Part shown: positions 1 to 8,559 of the stretch, one piece after another
Layout of the letters: the number at the start of each line of letters is the position of its first letter
Numbering within the stretch: the first letter of the stretch is position 1
Source: Dunaliella salina
Lineage: Eukaryota; Chlorophyta; Chlorophyceae; Chlamydomonadales; Dunaliellaceae
DNA length: 17,309 bases
NCBI GenBank assembly: GCA_002284615.2
Contig: MU069688.1
Span: 61,901-79,209, forward strand
Direction of reading: 5' to 3'
Position numbers and translations under genes: made by a program
Notes under the pieces: model-generated
Database searches by the model: none
The model's input: the letters and a program-made list of their open reading frames with translations, nothing else
What the model was told of the DNA's origin: nothing

Positions 1-1103
1 AGCTCAGTAGCAAAGCTGCCAGGAGCTGGTGTTATTTTCTCGTGCATGCCAGCAAGCTTGGCCCCATGAAAAGCCCTGTAGAGGATTTGGAAGCGCTTCG
101 GGGATATCATACCAACACACTTGCCTTGCGTATTGTATATGCAAGCCATGTGCGCCGTGTGTATCTCTGGAAGAATGAGGGGGAAAGGAGTAGGAGGGGA
201 ATGGCTGTGGGATCCTGTGTCTGATGGTGCTGGATGAGGGGGTTGCTGGTCTGTGTACTTCACGAGGTCTACCTCGTGCAGCCAAGATTCACATGAGCCT
301 GTAGGCTTTATGTCTGCTTGTGGATTAGCGGGGTTTGTATCAAATGTTATTTTGTTGCGCAATTCTGTGTCCAATTTCTGCTGCCATTCATTAGTTTCAT
401 CAAGTTTTTCAAAGCCCTGTCTTTCAAGATTTGAGAGGGTAGAATCTGCTGTGGGTGTTGAGAGGTTGGGCTCGCTCTGTTGTGCTTCGAACTTAAGCAA
501 GCACTCTTTAAACCTGGGCCATGTCTCCTGTAGATCTCCTGATTCCCAGGAGGGCTTCCAAGTGACCCTCCTGAGTTCTTTTTTAGTCTGTTGTCCTCTT
601 TCAATTTTTTGGGCATCATTTAGGCTTGCACAGGCGGGGCATGCCCATGTGTAAGCTGTTGCAATTTCTTGTCTTTGCTCATCCGAGTAGCATCCAAGCC
701 CCTTCATGCATTCCCAATGGTACGTCCGGTGGCACACGTCACAAACATACATATCAGGAAGTGGATGCTCCAAGGTTCCAGTTTCATAACTTTGGTAGTA
801 ATTGCATATTTGGCAGCAGGCACACTCAATATCAGTGCGAGCAGCAGGTGAAACATCTTCAGGCACAAGGCTGGCTTGTTTGAAAATTGGCAGGGCCCAT
901 TTTTCAATTATCATAGGTGCATAATGGGTGTGGTATTGCACTTGGAGGTGGGCGGGGGAGCTTGATTGTTCTGTCTTGTTCTCCGCAAAAATTCTCCAGT
1001 CATCTATGTAAGTAATACCTAAATCATGATAGAAGATAGAACTGATAGCATGGGTAACAGTAGCTTCTTCAGCAAGTTCCTTAGCTGTGTTTTCCCTGTT
1101 AAT
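1..1103 (-). pseudogene. LINE ORF2 C-terminal part: PHD finger and following conserved block (runs off the window)
   Basis: This stretch of about 367 codons is fully open from 1103 to the window edge, in the same frame as the upstream low-complexity region. It contains a PHD-type zinc finger (630-815), then an acidic/charged helical stretch, a Pro/Ser-rich spacer, and a C-terminal block CIYNTQGKCVGMISPKRF followed by LYRAFHGAKLAG and SFATEL. The block after the spacer resembles a segment I associate with algal LINE proteins downstream of the PHD region; its function is unknown to me. PHD fingers usually read histone H3 tails, so a role in choosing chromatin targets is a plausible inference. 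No start codon is expected here, since the stretch is the continuation of ORF2 past a premature stop. Confidence 0.75.
630..815 (-). other. PHD-type zinc finger (C4HC3) within the LINE protein
   Basis: The translated segment has C-x2-C (CQIC), twenty residues, then CDVCHRTYHWEC, giving C-x2-C-x4-H-x2-C, then 22 residues and TWACPAC with the characteristic Trp two residues before the seventh Cys. All eight zinc ligands of the C4HC3 pattern are present without a break. An extra CACC pair directly precedes the first ligand. RING fingers have C3HC4 spacing, with a C-x-H-x2-C centre, and fit less well. Confidence 0.85.
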
Positions 1104-1106
1104 TTA

Positions 1107-1991
1107 TACATTTGGGCCTTGGGAATGCGAGCTTAGAGAGTGGATAGCTGGGGAAACGATCTCCTTGTCTGTGTGGAGCAATTGTTGCCTCTTCTTTCTG
1201 GGTATGTTTGTTCGAGTATTTAGGCTGTGCGGAGTATGAGTTTGTGACTGAGGGTCGTGACAATCATCTGTCTGATGTTGGTGGTTTGTTCTTGGGGAGT
1301 TGGGCTGTGTAGGGATGTGGTGAGCAGTGCTCAGACAAGCATGTGAGCATCTATCATTTGGGGTCGCCTGGCTGAGTTGGGGTGTGGAAGAGGGGGAATT
1401 TCTCAATGCTGACCGTGTGCGTTTGCTTGGGGGCCCTTCTGCAGTTGTACCTTGTTCAGCAGGAGCCAGAGTATCCAGGCTTGCAGTGGGTAAGTATTCA
1501 GAGTGGTGAGGTGCTTGTGTGGGAGTGATGTTTAGTGAAGAATAGGAGCAAGTTCTTTTGCTGAGTGGCTCCTCCAGTGATTGTACTTCCATGACGTTAA
1601 CAACTTGTTGTGTTTCAGGACAACTGATGGGTGTAGGATGATTGGCTGTACTTCTGAGGCGGCGTCCGGTGTGTTCATGGGTGTAGTAAGATGTGGAGCA
1701 AGGCTGTGGCGATGGCACTGCTTGAGTGGGGGGGATAAGGTTGGGTTGGGGGCTTGTTGGTTGGAAAACCTGGGTGTGGGGGGGCTGTTCCCCACCCGTG
1801 CTTGTATTGGTAAGGCCGCTCACATGTGTGTTGTTGATGCGANGGTAAACTGGGAGGGTGTTTGCTTCAGTGCTTTTGTAGGCAATGATCTTTTGGATAG
1901 AGGATGTGTTCAATTCTTGTTGTGGGGCAAGGTTGACAAGAGCTGCCAGCCTGTTCAGTGCAATTTTGCATTTGTTTTTCACTTTCTGGTG
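1107..1991 (-). pseudogene. LINE ORF2: Ser/Thr/Pro/His-rich low-complexity region
   Basis: In the same frame as the thumb, separated from it by TAA 1992-1994, about 290 codons encode a strongly Ser-, Thr-, Pro-, Gln- and His-rich sequence, probably disordered. Short basic clusters (PSKRTRSA, LSKRTCS, IPRKKRQQ) could act as nuclear localisation or nucleic-acid contacts. Two PLSKRT/PPSKRT segments look like remnants of an internal repeat. An N at 1843 leaves one codon unresolved. The segment ends at TAA 1104-1106 and the frame continues open after it. No known domain; likely a linker between the polymerase half and the PHD half. Confidence 0.6.
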
Positions 1992-1994
1992 TTA

Positions 1995-2849
1995 AACCTG
2001 AAGTTCAGAAACTGAGATGATGTGAGTTTTGCGTGGAGATGTAAGCTCATGTAGCCCACTGATTCCCATATTCAGCAGAGGTTGCATAATGCAGGTGATG
2101 AGAGTAGGGAAATTGTGTGGAGGTGGCTTGCGCAAGGTAAGGGCTTCACAGATGTGCTCTAGCTCCTCCTTGAACATACTATTGCCATTTTTCATGAGAT
2201 GGAGCTTGCTGGAATGGATGCTAGTGAGCTGGCGGGCCCACATGTTACGGCCGAGCTGACGTTTTTTGTGCAGATTTGTTCCTTTTTGTTTGGTGAGGTA
2301 GGTGTCAGATAAAGTATTTAGGTTTTCTATCTGCTTTGTTAGGAGGTTGAGGCTAACAGTGCGGTGTCTTACCAAGGGGTCCTCAAGGCTGGAAGAGAGA
2401 GCAAAAGCCTGGCATCTATGGTATTCTACACAGATTGAAGTGCGTCCTAGTCCGAAATTATCAGGATTTTCACGGATCATTGCTGCAGCTATGCTTTTCC
2501 AGAGTTTGTATTTGTGTTTGACCATTCTGCCTATCATGGTGTCCCAGATGATAAGGTCAGTAGGGGTGCAGGGAGTTACTGCAAAAGAGTATGCAGGACT
2601 AGGGATTATGGCTGTGCAAACTATGTTTAGCACTTGGCGTGGGGATGCATAGGATGCTTCAAGATTATCTAGCTTATTTTTGAGGTTATAAGTCATACGC
2701 TGTACCTGGTGCTTCCAGTTAAGGTCCAATGTCATTTGAACTCCGAGATAGAGGAAGGGCCTACTTGATGCGAGGAACTGGGCCTTCTGCCCTTGCATTT
2801 CTATTTTTTCCTGCAGTTTTTGATGGAGCGCTTGTGAAGGAGTCACCCC
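1995..2849 (-). pseudogene. LINE ORF2: thumb and post-RT region
   Basis: An open frame of 284 codons starts with the polymerase thumb (YLGVQMTLDLNWKHQVQRM) and continues through a Leu-rich, basic region, RTSICVEYHRCQAF, and ends at TAA 1992-1994. The segment IIPSPAYSFAVTPCTPTDL followed by WDTMIGRM resembles the helical region after the RT in many LINEs ('...y.......l..ld....'). The same frame stays open beyond the TAA, so the stop is more likely a mutation than the true end. No nuclease motif is seen in this part. Confidence 0.75.
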
Positions 2850-3765
2850 ATTGTGATTTTTTCGGAAAGCTGTGTAGAATGCCGGTAGCTTTAGTCTTAC
2901 TGCTGGAAATAATGAGTGCGGCCCAGTCAGAGTAGAGGGTGAGTTTTCTGGCTTGTGCTTTCAGGTCTTGTATTGTGCTAGTTGGACAGAGGAGGTCATC
3001 AGCAAAGGCAGCGCTGCTAAAGTTATTTGCAAGGTGGCTGTCGGTGGTGGTTTTGGCCTGGGACACGTCTATGTTTGTAGCCGTGCCCCCCGACATGCAG
3101 CCAATGCAGGAGGGGCTCCATGTAGAGGAGAAAGAGAAAAGGTGAGAGTGTGTCACCTTGAATTGTACTTCTCTCAACATGAATTTGCTGAGTTCTAGCC
3201 CCTTCGGGCAGTCTTACTTGACTAGTGGCATTTTCATACAGATTTTTGACGGTGTCTATGGCGTCAGTGGGGAAGCCCAAATCGTACATGATCCAGAGCA
3301 TCCTGTCATGGTCAGTAGTAGTGAAGGCTGAAGTGAAACCTACAGGGAGGGCATAGATATCTTTTCCGAAAATTTTGGCATCTTCAAGTCCCATGATGAC
3401 ATTCTGGAGTTGGTGGATAGTATCTTTTTGGTTCCGGAATCCAGCTTGTGCAGAGCTCAGGAGGGAGTGTGCTTCTGCATGGAGAGTATTAGTAACCATG
3501 CGCGTCCAGAGCTTGTAAAGCGTGTTGGCTAGACCAATGGGTCTGTAGGAGGATATATCTGTCTCCTCTCCTTTGTTTTTGTCAATGAGGATAGTTTCAC
3601 TGATCTTCCAAGACACCGGGGTGAGGCGCGTAGCCCACATGATGATGAAGAGCTTATGGATGCTCTCTTGGATTTTGGGGGAGAGCATTCTAAGGATCTC
3701 ATTCACTATGCCATCTGGCCCTGGAGATTTGTTGTTACTGAGGGGTTTGATGCATCCTTAAAGGC
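2690..3765 (-). pseudogene. LINE ORF2: reverse transcriptase domain with mutated motif A
   Basis: The polymerase copies element RNA onto nicked target DNA. Visible blocks, in order: NNKSPGPDGIVNEIL (3736-3695), WKISETILIDKNKG and SSYRPIGLANTLYKLW (3610-3500), SSAQAGFR (about 3460-3435), motif A as VGFTSAFTTTDHDRM (3343-3300), motif B QGDTLSPFLFLLY (3160-3120), motif C AAFADDLLC (about 3010-2985), and the thumb start YLGVQMTLDLNWKHQ (about 2750-2705). Motif A should read V-D-F; the codon at 3338-3340 is GGT, Gly, so a metal-binding Asp is missing. A frameshift lies in a six-base C run at 3086-3091 between motifs B and C, and another lies near 2850. Family identity is certain; activity is lost. 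Confidence 0.95.
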
Positions 3766-4808
3766 ACTTTTGTCCATGATTTTGTAATGGAGCCAGTCTC
3801 TTTGATCCTTCCCTTCCGATTTGTCTTGTGTGATCCTTGATTGTAGAGTGAATGTGTCTGGCACAGGGGCAGAGTGATTGGTCTGCTCCCAGGGATAATT
3901 ACGAGGGGCTTTGTGTGGAAGATGTTTGCCACGTTTGATATTACTGCCTTCATAGCCTGCGTGTAATAGTGTTCAACAATTTGTGCCTGCTTGGTTGGTT
4001 CAGTTTCAATATTACCTGTCTCTGGATCTCTGAGTGCTTGGAGACCTGTTTTTGGTTGCGAATTTTTATCTTTGAAGATTTCCTTGTGTGCTTTTCTGGG
4101 GTTTGTGTTGATCGTTTTTTGCATCTTTTTACGAGCAATGCTGGAGTTGTCTTTATTGCGTGTTTCATCTATGTAAGTTATGGCTTGTTTAGCAGTCTCA
4201 GAGAGCTCTTGTAGTTGTGAAAGAGGAAGGATGTCCAGCTGAAGGCTGTTAAGCTTGGAGATGGCTTTACTGAGATTCGCATTTCCCCTATTTTGCTTCA
4301 AAATAGTTGAGGTGCAGTCAGTTGTGTTGATGGCAAGGGAGGTCAGCTGAGACTGGATGTTCCTGATCAAGGAAAGCTTCTTCTTCAGGTTGCGCCGTTT
4401 ATTGCTTGTAGTCCTTGGGTTGTAGTGGTTATGGTCTGAGGAGATAGTTTTTGTGTTGCACACATTTAATGCTACTTGGTAAGAACAGTGAATGAGGCTA
4501 GAGATGCCTTCTGCCAGTGTTTCAACTGTAGTAGAGGCCGGTTCATTGCAGAGTGTCTCAAGTTTCTTGGTTTGTTTGGCAGGTGTGTTTTTAAGATTAT
4601 CTAGAAACTCAATGGCTTCTGTACAGGCTGGGTCAAGGGTTTGAAGCAACTCTTCAAGATTTTGGGGGACCCCATGCGCTGGGTCTTGCAAGGAATGCGC
4701 AAAAGTTGTCCTGTCTGAGTCCGAGACAGGGCGAACGAGGACTTTCTGTGGGCTCTGATAGGCAATTTGTGCTTCTTTAAGAAAAGGAATGTGGATGCTA
4801 AGGGCGCT
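3735..4808 (-). pseudogene. LINE ORF2: linker between endonuclease and reverse transcriptase
   Basis: An open stretch of about 355 codons continues directly from the endonuclease in the same frame. It is rich in Asn, Thr, Lys and Leu with predicted helical character and no recognised domain. Near its end it reads ALRDPETGNIETEPTKQAQI followed by a VEHYYTQ segment (about 4035-3955). This 'DP-x-TG-x-I ... Y-Y/F' pattern typically precedes the polymerase domain in LINE proteins and supports continuity with the downstream reverse transcriptase. The frame stops at 3735, where a frameshift near 3740-3760 leads into the polymerase frame. No nuclease or zinc motif was seen in it. Confidence 0.7.
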
Positions 4809-5566
4809 TAAAGGTATGTCAGCAATGAGTGAGACATGATTGCTGAGGGAGCCTAGCTCGTCAGTATAACATGGGGGAGTATTGTAGGCACACTCAAAGG
4901 GTAATATGACATCATCAATGCGGCCATATGTGTAGCACGTATTGTTATGGATGTCTTTGCCAGTAGCTTGGTAGTGGGTCCAGGGTCTGCAGGTGTCTTC
5001 CTTGCAGGGAGATAGATTGTGAGAGAGAAGGAATTCACGGTACATTTTGTCAGCACTGCATGGCATGGTAGGACACATTGCTGGTGCGGTCAGTATCTTG
5101 AACCGTAGCGTTCATGTCCCCAATCATCAGAGGGGTGCAATTGCTATGGGTGTCCAGCAAAGTCTTGATATGCTGCTGCATTTCGATCCTGTCAGTGAGA
5201 GCTCCATGAGAGCTGCCAGATGGCCAGTAGGTGCCAAGCAGGAGGAGATTAGTGTCGGTTCTTTTGAGTATGACAGAGGCAATTCTTCCCCTTAAGGCAG
5301 GCTGGAGTGCACTGAGTGGCTAGGGCAAAGGTGTTGCAAATGCATATAGTGGTACCACCGGTTTAATGGAAAGCTGACCGGTACTTGTAATTTTTGAAGA
5401 GTGATTCCATCCAGGTACGGGGTTTATTATTCCAGCAGAGTTTGGTCTCAGTAAAAACTAAAATATCAGGATTGTGGGTGGCTATGGTATGGTAAAGGTC
5501 CCATTGACTCTTAAAGGGGCCTCTGACATTCATGGTCATGATTTTTAATTTTTCTACTTTTCCCAT
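4809..5566 (-). pseudogene. LINE ORF2: apurinic/apyrimidinic-like endonuclease (APE) domain
   Basis: This is the target-nicking nuclease of APE-type LINEs, of the exonuclease III fold. All family motifs can be read across three frames: KIMTMNVRG with its Asn and VFTETKL with the metal-binding Glu (5566-5365), then LLLLGTYWPSG and PLMIGDMNA (about 5295-5100), then YGRIDDVIL and SLSNHVSL (4930-4830). The final motif is usually SDH; here it is SNH, a change at a residue next to the catalytic His. An in-frame TAA (5363-5365) and frameshifts near 5290 and 5060 break the gene. The ATG at 5564-5566 is a natural start, 41 bases after the end of ORF1 and in another frame. The intact order of motifs makes the assignment secure; the copy is a pseudogene. 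Confidence 0.93.
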
Positions 5567-5606
5567 GGGGTGGCTGGGTTGGTCTTGGTGTGAAACATTG
5601 ACATTG

Positions 5607-6703
5607 CTATAAATAGTTTGGCTGGAGAGGTTTCGACGGTTTGGGTAAGGCTAAGTGTTGCACATTCCTTTCCTGTTCATGGGAGTTCTCACTGCGGTCA
5701 GGCAGGACAGGCAAATGTGTGGGCTCTACAAGTGCTGGTTCTGGGGTAGTATCTAAGTGGATGATATCATTGTCAGGCATGTGAATTTCTGGGTTGAAGG
5801 GGAATGAGCTGTCTGCCATGTGCAGGTCAGAGGCAAGGTCCAGGCCATCCCACACGCTTGGAAAGTCAGAATACTTCCCTGCAGACCACTCCAATCAGTG
5901 TATGAGAGGAGGGGTTTGGGGTGGTCATTTTGGGTGTCTAGCAGGTTCCATGTATTATTGCTGTGAGTGGGATGGGAGATTTTTTTGAGGGTTACAGCAT
6001 GCCCTTGGCCGTTGTCATCTGTTATGGTCGAAATAGCTGCATCTTGAAGTGTTGAGTGGTTAACCAAGTTCTCGATATATTCTTTGCTTATGTCCCCAGC
6101 ACGAAGGTTGGTGCAGGTGTACCGAAGTATGCAGTTCGTATCTTGGTTCCAAGGGTGCTTGCAGAAATAGTGGTTGAAGGTCATGATATTAAAGTTGCCA
6201 ATGTTGTGTGTGTAGTACTTGCTCAAATTGATTGGGTCTGAAAGGTTTCGGCTCTGTTGCGTGTTTTCCATGCGCTGGATATGCAAGAGGATGTCATAGC
6301 CAGAAAAGATTTGCTGACCCAAGGCCATGTTGAAGGAGTGCACCAAGCAGAAAGCTTTGTGTTGCCTTTCCATGTATGGGCCCCGCGGGGGGCTCAGCTG
6401 AGCAAGGTTGTCTCTTACACGTGCACCTACGTTGAGACGAGAAAGCTTGAAAATAGTAAATGGTATTAGGTCTGCAAGAGAATTTTTCAGGTCGTGTGGC
6501 CTATTGTTAAGGGAGTCTAGCAGCTTCCAGGTTCCCCTGTCCTTCTTGATGGCAAAAGCATGGTGGTGACTTCGGCAGAGGAAGGCGTTGAAATTGTGTT
6601 GTTGGGAATGAAAGTCAAGTATGGCGAAAATGTGTCTACTTCGTGTGTCTCTTATCATATATATTTTTTTTTGCGGAGGTTATTAGGTATGCAACAACCA
6701 TTG
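5607..6703 (-). pseudogene. LINE ORF1 C-terminal part: Josephin-like (papain-fold) cysteine protease
   Basis: Counting from the ATG at 6658, residues 95-250 look like a Josephin-type deubiquitinase. The catalytic Cys104 lies in KAFCLVHSFNMALG (compare the Cys-x-x-His helix start of Josephins), a GNFNIMTFN segment matches the Gly-Asn-x-x-Ile pattern, His220 lies in GHAVTLKK and Asp241 in WNLLDTQN, in the Cys...His...Asn/Asp order of the clan. An upstream half-copy carries HHHAFAIKK followed by WKLLDSLNN (residues 31-51), the His/Asp half of a second such domain. After about 5880 the frame shifts to an acidic, Pro-rich tail (5894-5607) ending at TAG 5607-5609. Josephins cleave ubiquitin chains, while LINE-encoded proteases of this fold have unknown targets. 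An OTU-type assignment is the main alternative. The frameshift makes this copy probably non-functional. Confidence 0.65.
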
Positions 6704-6768
6704 TGTCTACTTCGTGTGTCTCTTATCATGTTTTTTTGCGGAGGTGTTTAGGTATGCAACAACCATTG
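6631..6768. repeat. Tandem duplication of about 70 bp inside the LINE protease region
   Basis: Copy 1 (6631-6701) and copy 2 (6702-6768) share the segments tgtgtctacttcgtgtgtct, ttttttgcggaggt and taggtatgcaacaacca. They differ mainly in an AT/T-run and a few bases. The copies abut exactly. The unit lies in the coding part between the Cys and His halves of the first protease domain. Copy 2 contains a stop in the frame that copy 1 keeps open, so the duplication adds a disabling change. Confidence 0.85.
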
Positions 6769-6854
6769 CCCTGGGACATTATCAGAGAAACCTGTCTCTG
6801 CTTCGTAAGCAAAGAGCCATCCCTCATGGGTAGGATCATTTCTGTAATGGATGC

Positions 6855-7450
6855 TTAAAATTTCTCAGGCTTTCGGGAGTAACAATGCATGCTCCAAAAA
6901 CATTGTTTATGGTGTAGCCTTGGCTCTTGTTCTTCAAAGTAGAGGTTGTTCAACAAGTTGTGGCAAAGGGGCACACCCAACTTCAGCATGTATCCGGAAT
7001 TTCTATGAATGCAGTGAATCTTATTTGCACTGCCTTCTTGGTGTCCAAATGTTGGGTGAATCTCATTGCCCAACTTTTGCATGTCATTTCTGCTAGCATT
7101 GTTTAGAGAGCAATCCTTGGCAAGATGTTCAATGCGGCAAAAGGTACAATATTTATGAAGATGTATAGCAGCAAAGCCTAGGTCACCCTCTAAGTGCAAT
7201 CAGTGGTGTCAGAACAATCAATACAAGGGCAGAATTCTGTTATATAGCTGGTCTCGATGCGGTGTTCGCTTTGCTTACGCTTTTTGGGGTTGGAGGGTCC
7301 TGCAGGCTGGGTTGGTTTGGGCTTTGCTTGAGGGCCACTTGGGCTGGTCTCGATGGTGCCCTTGACACCTTGTGCGGCACGAGGCACGAGGTAGCACCAT
7401 CAAACTTCCTTCTTCTTCACACGAGCGGCTTTTGGTGCGTTGCATCATTC
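6855..7450 (-). pseudogene. LINE ORF1 N-terminal part: basic leader, Cys-rich and zinc-knuckle-like segment, start of first Josephin-like domain
   Basis: Two overlapping minus-strand frames (7387-7190, then 7199-6855) appear to be one broken coding region. The first is Pro/Lys-rich with a nuclear-localisation-like PKKRKQ and ends in a Cys cluster (CPCIDCSDTTDC). The second contains CTFCRIEHLAKDC, i.e. C-x2-C-x3-H-x4-C, one residue shorter between Cys and His than a classical CCHC knuckle. CCHC knuckles in LINE proteins bind the element's RNA; that role is inferred here. Near 6905-6890 a Cys-Leu-x-His pattern in a shifted frame resembles the catalytic Cys region of the downstream protease domain. 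The true start is unclear: there is no ATG in the first frame, and stops lie just upstream. An ATG pair near 7450 in another frame could be the original start. Confidence 0.5.
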
Positions 7451-7459
7451 AGCTCATGA

Positions 7460-8190
7460 TGAAGTAAGAATGTCATGCAAGCTTGCAATAAGGTGGTAAA
7501 TGACAACCGCTGCTGCGCAGCATGCCAGCAACTTGAAGCCTATTGAAACCTCATAGGTAGCCACTCAAGCTTTGAGTTGCTTCATGTCACATCAAGGAAC
7601 TGAAAGGTCTGCGCTGCGTAGCAGCCAGCGCACAGTGAAGAAAGCCCCTGCAATCAGCACTGAGACTGATAGTAAGCTATAGCCTGAGAAGCACAACATG
7701 CTTACTCGAGCAAGTAGGCCTTGACGCCAGGACAACCTTGACGTTTCTTTGAGTGGCCTGTTCAGCAAACTCAAAACTACCTTCTCCCTTAAAGAGTGCT
7801 CTTCGGTGAAAGACAGTGCGCAGAAGGGCCTTGTTTTTCACTGGTGCTCTTCATCACTTTGAGTTGAGATTCTCAATGCGGGCCTCCTGGTCGCACAGGG
7901 GCAAACTAAAAACAGCAGGTGAGCACATAGACCCGAGCAGAGACTCAATCCATCTTTGAGCAATCCTCCGCACGAGCCAGCTCTAAGGCTCCTGCTACTC
8001 CACCGCTGCCAGCATGAGTTTTTGCTGGCTATCCTGAAAAATTAAATTTATGACAATGATGAGTATATCTCGGTGGATGGGTGTAAGCGAGCACATAGTC
8101 TAGACAGCAACTCCCGATTTGCACCCCGTAGGGTGCAAATCAGCCGTGCCGCTGATAGCAGGCCTTGTTCGAGACTAATTTAGGGTTTAA
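7460..8190. other. Spacer between the divergent LINE pieces, no gene seen
   Basis: No reading frame here has recognisable protein similarity. The stretch separates the 5' side of the minus-strand LINE from plus-strand LINE fragments. It may contain LINE 5' untranslated sequence. The only clear structure is the perfect hairpin at 8116-8141. Confidence 0.4.
8116..8141. repeat. Perfect short inverted repeat (hairpin)
   Basis: GATTTGCACCC (8116-8126) and GGGTGCAAATC (8131-8141) are exact reverse complements, giving an 11-bp stem with a CGTA loop. It is not followed by a T-run and lies in a eukaryotic spacer, so a bacterial-type terminator is not meant. Confidence 0.8.
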
Positions 8191-8415
8191 GGGCACCAGC
8201 GCCGTGTGTGCATTGTGCCTAGATTAGGGGTTAAGCAAGGCTCTCCATTGTCNCCTCTGCTATTTTCCTTATATATTAATGATGTTGACTGCCTGGCAGA
8301 CAACGTTAGCTGGGGCATTACAACCATGGCTGACGAAGGGCTCCAGGCAGTAGTTTCGGGCAGAAGGTGCATACATGTGAAGAAAAGACACATACTGCCA
8401 CATAGCTGCCACTAA
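8190..8415 (+). pseudogene. Fragment of LINE reverse transcriptase around motif B
   Basis: The plus strand encodes GVKQGSPL, an unresolved codon (N at 8253), PLLFSLYINDVDCLAD. This is RT motif B (QG-x-PLSPLLF) and the following helix of a LINE polymerase. It differs clearly from motif B of the minus-strand element (QGDTLSPFLF), so it derives from another copy or family. The expected motif C is replaced by ITTMADEGLQ, in which no intact YADD-type box can be read. Fingers motifs upstream and thumb downstream are absent. It is a truncated remnant lying upstream of RLE tails in the same orientation. Confidence 0.75.
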
Positions 8416-8559
8416 GTGCAACCGTTGCTGTACCCATCAAACATGCACAATTGAGCCCGAACAATCTTTTTGCAGTCAATATGGAGAATCTAGATGGGTG
8501 TTTGAATCCTAAGCGCCAATAGACAATTTTTGAACAGGAGGTCTTTCTAACAACCTCCC

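Larger units (their letters stand above)
1..7450 (-). mobile_element. Degraded multi-domain LINE (APE-type non-LTR retrotransposon), 3' end outside the window
   Basis: A series of adjacent minus-strand reading frames encodes, in order, a zinc-knuckle-like segment, Josephin-like cysteine protease, APE endonuclease, reverse transcriptase, Ser/Pro-rich region, PHD finger and a further block. All follow the order of one retrotransposon. The first frame ends at TAG 5607-5609 and a new ATG at 5564-5566 opens the endonuclease frame, so an ORF1/ORF2 layout is likely. Breaks include frameshifts near 7195, 6900-6855, 5880, 5290, 5060, 3750, 3090 and 2850, and in-frame TAA codons at 5363, 1992 and 1104. 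The right boundary is approximate: no 5' end or target duplication was found. The architecture recalls the Dualen/RandI clade of green algae, which is an inference from family knowledge. The element continues beyond base 1. Confidence 0.9.

Noticed and set aside
253..654. Plus-strand reading frames overlapping the LINE
   Set aside because: They are antisense shadows of the PHD-region frame, which has a clear domain.
7911..8117. Direct repeat around gagcacatag (7922 and 8091)
   Set aside because: Only about ten bases are identical and the flanks diverge; too weak.
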